From a bacterium (GTDB lineage Bacteria; Myxococcota_A; UBA9160; UBA4427): a DNA stretch of 64,000 nucleotides. Of this stretch, positions 60,954 through 64,000 are shown one piece after another. The notes below the pieces were generated by a model. That model made no database searches. It saw only the letters and a list, made by a program, of their open reading frames with translations, and was not told the origin of the DNA. The translations under genes and the position numbers were made by a program. Position 1 is the first letter of the stretch; every line of letters begins with the position of its first letter. Location: contig JANSYR010000011.1 in the NCBI GenBank assembly GCA_024742285.1, forward strand, positions 124,001 to 188,000. Direction: 5' to 3'.

Positions 60954-62216
60954 ATGTCGGATTCGGTGGTTTCGCCGGACCTGGACGAGACCGTTCGCGG
61001 CTGGCTCGACGAGAACTGGGACCCGGGTCTCAGCGTCGAGGACTGGTGGCAGAAGGTGGGCCGCGCGGGCTGGGCCGCGCCGCACTTCAGCCCGGAGGAG
61101 GGCGGGCGCGGAATGCCGCGCAACGCCGACGCACGGGTCCGCTCGATCTTCGCCGAACACGGCGCGCTCCGACCGCCCGGCGGCCTCGGCTTGCTCATGG
61201 CGGCGCCGACGATCCTGCGGCACGGGACGGAAGACCAGATCGATCGTCACGTCACGCCGATCCTCGAAGGGCGGACGAACTGGTGCCAGCTCTTCAGCGA
61301 GCCCGGCGCCGGCTCCGATCTCGCCGGCCTCTCGACGCGCGCCGAGCGGGACGGGGATCGCTGGATCATCACGGGGCAGAAGGTCTGGAGCAGCATGGCC
61401 CACGAGTCCGACTACGGGATGCTCCTCGCTCGGACCGACCCGGATCAGCCGAAGCACGGCGGGATCTCGTGGTTCGCCTTCGCCCTCGACCAGCCCGGGG
61501 TGACCGTGCGGCCGCTGCGAGAAATGACGGGCGAGATCATGTTCAACGAGGTCTTCTTCGACGGCGCGATCTGCGAGGACCGGGACCTGATCGGCGGCAT
61601 GAACAACGGCTGGGCGGTGACCCAGTCGACGCTCTTCTTCGAGCGGACCGGGATCGGTGCGGGCGGCGGGCACGCCGGCTTCCCCAAGCCCGGACCGAAG
61701 GGCGGGGCGCTCGGTCGGCTTGCGGGGGATGCGGCCGGGGACGAGCCGGAGGATCGCTACCGGATCGTGGCCTTCCCGCACCTGATCGAGCTCGCGCGAC
61801 GAACGGGGCGGCACGAGGACCCGATCGTGCGGGACAAGCTCGCGCGACTCTGGAGCTTCATCCAGACCGGCGCCTGGAACGCCCGGCGCGCCAAGGCCGA
61901 GGCGCGGCACGGCGGGGGCGGGGCGATCGGCAGCATCAGCAAGATCGCGCAGACGCGGATCGTGAAGCTGTCGGTCGAGATCGCGATGGACCTGATCGGA
62001 GCGGAGGGCCTCGTCGCCGAGGGTGAGGAGGCGCGCTTCGTGGATGCGTTCCTGTTCGCCCCGGCCAGCTCGATCTACGGCGGGACCGACGAGATCCAGC
62101 GCAACATCTGCGCGGAGCGGATCCTGGGACTGCCGAGGGAGGAGCGCGCGGACAAGGGGCTCACCTTCGCGGAATCGACGCGGCGACAACAGAGCATGCG
62201 GGGGGCACGGGCATGA
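60954..62216 (+). CDS. Acyl-CoA dehydrogenase, alpha-type
   Basis: A 420-residue acyl-CoA dehydrogenase. WCQLFSEPGAGSDLAGLSTR binds FAD, WIITGQKVWSSMAHESDYGM is the middle strand region, and SIYGGTDEIQRNICAERILG closes the domain. AGAAGGAGG precedes the ATG. Its stop overlaps the next dehydrogenase gene by 4 bases (ATGA). The two probably form an alpha2beta2 enzyme like those of steroid side-chain degradation (inference). Confidence 0.94.
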   Translation: MSDSVVSPDLDETVRGWLDENWDPGLSVEDWWQKVGRAGWAAPHFSPEEGGRGMPRNADARVRSIFAEHGALRPPGGLGLLMAAPTILRHGTEDQIDRHVTPILEGRTNWCQLFSEPGAGSDLAGLSTRAERDGDRWIITGQKVWSSMAHESDYGMLLARTDPDQPKHGGISWFAFALDQPGVTVRPLREMTGEIMFNEVFFDGAICEDRDLIGGMNNGWAVTQSTLFFERTGIGAGGGHAGFPKPGPKGGALGRLAGDAAGDEPEDRYRIVAFPHLIELARRTGRHEDPIVRDKLARLWSFIQTGAWNARRAKAEARHGGGGAIGSISKIAQTRIVKLSVEIAMDLIGAEGLVAEGEEARFVDAFLFAPASSIYGGTDEIQRNICAERILGLPREERADKGLTFAESTRRQQSMRGARA

Positions 62217-63340
62217 GCGCCGTCTTCGAGTTCAGCGACGAGCAGCGCGAGTTCCGCGACATGGTCCGGCGCTTCCTGGAAACCCACTCGACCGAGACGT
62301 CGGTCCGCGAATGGATGGACGACGACGGCGGGTACGACCCCGCCGTCTGGAAGGACATGGCGGGGCAGCTCGGGCTGCAGGGCCTGATCGTCCCCGAGGC
62401 GCACGGAGGCCAGGGCTTCGGCCCCGTCGAGCTCGCGATCGTGCTCGAGGAGATGGGGCACTTCCTGTTCGGCTCGCCCTTCCTGGCGAGCGCCGTGCTG
62501 GCGGTGAATGCGCTGGTCGAGGCCGGCGACGAGAAGGCCGCTTCGGACGTCCTGCCCGCCATCGCGTCGGGTGAACAGATCGCGACTCTCGCGCTCTGTG
62601 AAGCCGAGGGAAGCTGGGACCCGACGTCCGTCACCCTCTCGGCGAAGGGCGGGAACGGCGCGTTCCGGCTGTCCGGCGAGAAGCGCTACGTGCTCTCCGG
62701 CCACGTCGCCGACGTCGTCCTGGTCGCGGGGCGTTCGGAGGCCGGCGTGAGTCTCTTCCTCGTGCGAGGGGACGCCCCGGGCCTCGAGCGAAGTCCGGTC
62801 CCGGCGCTCGACATGACGCGCAAGCTGGCCACGCTTCGCTTCGACGACGTCGAGGCGACGCTGGTCGGCGAGGAGGGCGGCGCGGCGGCGAGCCTCTCTC
62901 GCGCGCTCGATCGGACGACGATCGCGCTAGCGGCGGAGCAGGTCGGGGCGACCCAGCGCTGCCTCGACATGGCGGTCGAGTATGCGAAGGACCGCTTCCA
63001 GTTCGGTCGCCCCATCGGCGCGTTCCAGGCGATCAAGCACAAGTGTGCCGACATGCTGCTCGAGCTCGAGTCGGCCCGATCGGCCGCCTACTACGCGAGC
63101 TTCGCTGCGGCCGATGCCGCCTCCGGCGACGACCTCGAGGAGATCACGGCGCTCACGAAGGGCTACTGCTCGGAGGCGTTCCTGCAGGTCGCGGCGGAGA
63201 ACATCCAGATCCACGGCGGGATCGGGTTCACCTGGGAGCACGCGGCCCACCTCTACTACCGCCGGGCGAAGTCGACGGACCTCCTCTTCGGCGACGCCGC
63301 GCACCAGCGCGGGCGATTGGCCGGGCGGATCGGCCTCTGA
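62213..63340 (+). CDS. Acyl-CoA dehydrogenase, beta-type
   Basis: A 375-residue acyl-CoA dehydrogenase. N-terminal FEFSDEQREFRDMVRRFLET; YAKDRFQFGRPIGAFQAIKH in the C-terminal domain; and HGGIGFTWEHAAHLYYRRAK near the end. As in the protein at 57972-58949, the terminal YxGT motif is missing, which marks the beta-type partner. Translationally coupled to the alpha-type gene upstream; the P450 gene follows 25 bases later. Confidence 0.94.
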   Translation: MSAVFEFSDEQREFRDMVRRFLETHSTETSVREWMDDDGGYDPAVWKDMAGQLGLQGLIVPEAHGGQGFGPVELAIVLEEMGHFLFGSPFLASAVLAVNALVEAGDEKAASDVLPAIASGEQIATLALCEAEGSWDPTSVTLSAKGGNGAFRLSGEKRYVLSGHVADVVLVAGRSEAGVSLFLVRGDAPGLERSPVPALDMTRKLATLRFDDVEATLVGEEGGAAASLSRALDRTTIALAAEQVGATQRCLDMAVEYAKDRFQFGRPIGAFQAIKHKCADMLLELESARSAAYYASFAAADAASGDDLEEITALTKGYCSEAFLQVAAENIQIHGGIGFTWEHAAHLYYRRAKSTDLLFGDAAHQRGRLAGRIGL

Positions 63341-63365
63341 TTCCGGCGGTTCGGGAGGCCCGAGC

Positions 63366-64000
63366 ATGATCGACTACGACCCCTTCTCCGACGAAGTCGT
63401 CCTGGGGGACCCGCACCCGCTCTACGCGCGACTGCGGGACGAACAGCCGGTCTATCGGGTCGAGAAGTGGGACGCCTACGCGCTCTCGCGATTCGAGGAC
63501 GTGTGGAACGCCTGCGCCGACCGGAACTTCTCGGTCGCGCGGGGGACGTCGGCGGGACAGCTGCTGACCGGGCTCCAGCCCGTCACGCCGTCCCTGAACC
63601 ACATGGATCCGCCCGAACACGGACGCCTCCGGTCGCAGCTGCGGACGCTCTTCCTGCCGGGCAGGATGCGGGCCTTCGAGCCCGAGCTCCGCGACTTCGT
63701 GGTCGACACCCTCGAGTCGCTCGCGGACCGCGAGGAAGTGGATCTGGTCAGCGAGATCGCCCAGCCCCTCGCCGCGTTCGCGGTGTGTCGGATCGCGGGC
63801 TTCCCCGTCGAGGACGCGGATCTGCTCCGGGGGCTGGTGGCGCGGTTCTTCTACCGCGAGCCGGGGCACGCGAGCACGACCGGGGACGGGATCGAGGCGA
63901 TGAACGAGATCATCGCCTACTTCCGCGACCTGTCGGCCCGGCGACGCGCGAATCCGTCCGCGGAGCCCGATGCGATCGGCGTCTTCCAGGCCTTCGAGGA
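63366..64000 (+). CDS. Cytochrome P450, N-terminal part (cut by window edge)
   Basis: The first 211 codons of a class I P450; the heme-binding C-terminus is outside the window. It begins MIDYDPFSDEVVLGDPHPLY, with HMDPPEHGRLRSQLRTLFLP carrying the C-helix His/Arg pair. No strong ribosome-binding site is visible (GGAGG lies about 10 bases upstream). Fourth P450 of the window, in line with the dehydrogenase pair. Confidence 0.9.
   Translation, partial: MIDYDPFSDEVVLGDPHPLYARLRDEQPVYRVEKWDAYALSRFEDVWNACADRNFSVARGTSAGQLLTGLQPVTPSLNHMDPPEHGRLRSQLRTLFLPGRMRAFEPELRDFVVDTLESLADREEVDLVSEIAQPLAAFAVCRIAGFPVEDADLLRGLVARFFYREPGHASTTGDGIEAMNEIIAYFRDLSARRRANPSAEPDAIGVFQAFE

Noticed and set aside
1-64000. 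CRISPR array, rRNA genes, insertion sequences with transposase
   Set aside because: No regularly spaced short direct repeats, no rRNA segments and no transposase or integrase coding frame were seen on either strand.

Overview
High-GC bacterial chromosome segment, about 65% GC by eye. It has an RND efflux pump, two PEP-CTERM surface proteins and dense sets of CoA-ester catabolic genes (acyl-CoA dehydrogenases, crotonases, CoA ligases, cytochromes P450, SCP2-type thiolases paired with DUF35 proteins, amidohydrolase-2 proteins). This points to an environmental Gram-negative, perhaps a Myxococcota, Binatota or former 'deltaproteobacterial' lineage that degrades steroids, terpenoids or other polycyclic compounds. 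The lineage is inference. No ribosomal RNA or complete tRNA is present. GTG and TTG starts are common.

Layout. (1) 1-5474, minus strand: a P450 cut by the window edge, RND pump, membrane-fusion lipoprotein and TetR regulator, probably one operon. (2) 5933-19921, catabolic cluster 1. A Baeyer-Villiger-type monooxygenase, a DUF35 protein and a thiolase run leftward. A nitronate monooxygenase-like gene diverges from them. A leftward operon follows (amidohydrolase, XRE-cupin regulator, two thioesterases, P450, Rieske oxygenase). A rightward operon closes the cluster (Zn alcohol dehydrogenase, thiolase, DUF35, carboxymuconolactone-decarboxylase-like). (3) 19922-24201, an unusual stretch. Three related repeats each end in a tRNA-Gly-like 3' end followed by a terminator-like hairpin. 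The last two bracket a PEP-CTERM beta-helix gene. Next to them lie a tRNA-like fragment without an anticodon arm and an acyl-CoA dehydrogenase remnant. (4) 24202-33000, accessory or stress region: DEAD-box helicase, RRM protein, TIR-like protein, P-loop kinase with a membrane tail, citrate synthase, a receiver-like protein lacking its phospho-acceptor, a lysine-rich microprotein, a spermidine-synthase-like protein, an XRE regulator and a cysteine-repeat secreted protein. The XRE gene and the receiver-like gene share an upstream palindrome. (5) 33392-36454: a PEP-CTERM protein and a polysaccharide deacetylase with a tryptophan-rich repeat region. (6) 36987-64000, catabolic cluster 2: oxidoreductase, isochorismatase-like protein, a fused double acyl-CoA dehydrogenase, two P450s, three amidohydrolases, six crotonases, three CoA ligases, four further acyl-CoA dehydrogenases, a thioesterase and a GntR regulator. 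Nine of these genes (49050-58949) are head-to-tail with overlaps or 2-nt gaps.

How they fit (inference). P450s, the Rieske oxygenase and the flavin monooxygenase would oxygenate a cyclic substrate. CoA ligases activate the acids, paired acyl-CoA dehydrogenases and crotonases carry out beta-oxidation-like steps, and thiolase/DUF35 pairs cleave side chains by thiolysis or retro-aldol chemistry. Amidohydrolase-2 proteins and thioesterases finish ring or ester intermediates. Two divergent promoters in cluster 2 share an AT-rich motif, so part of the cluster may be co-regulated.
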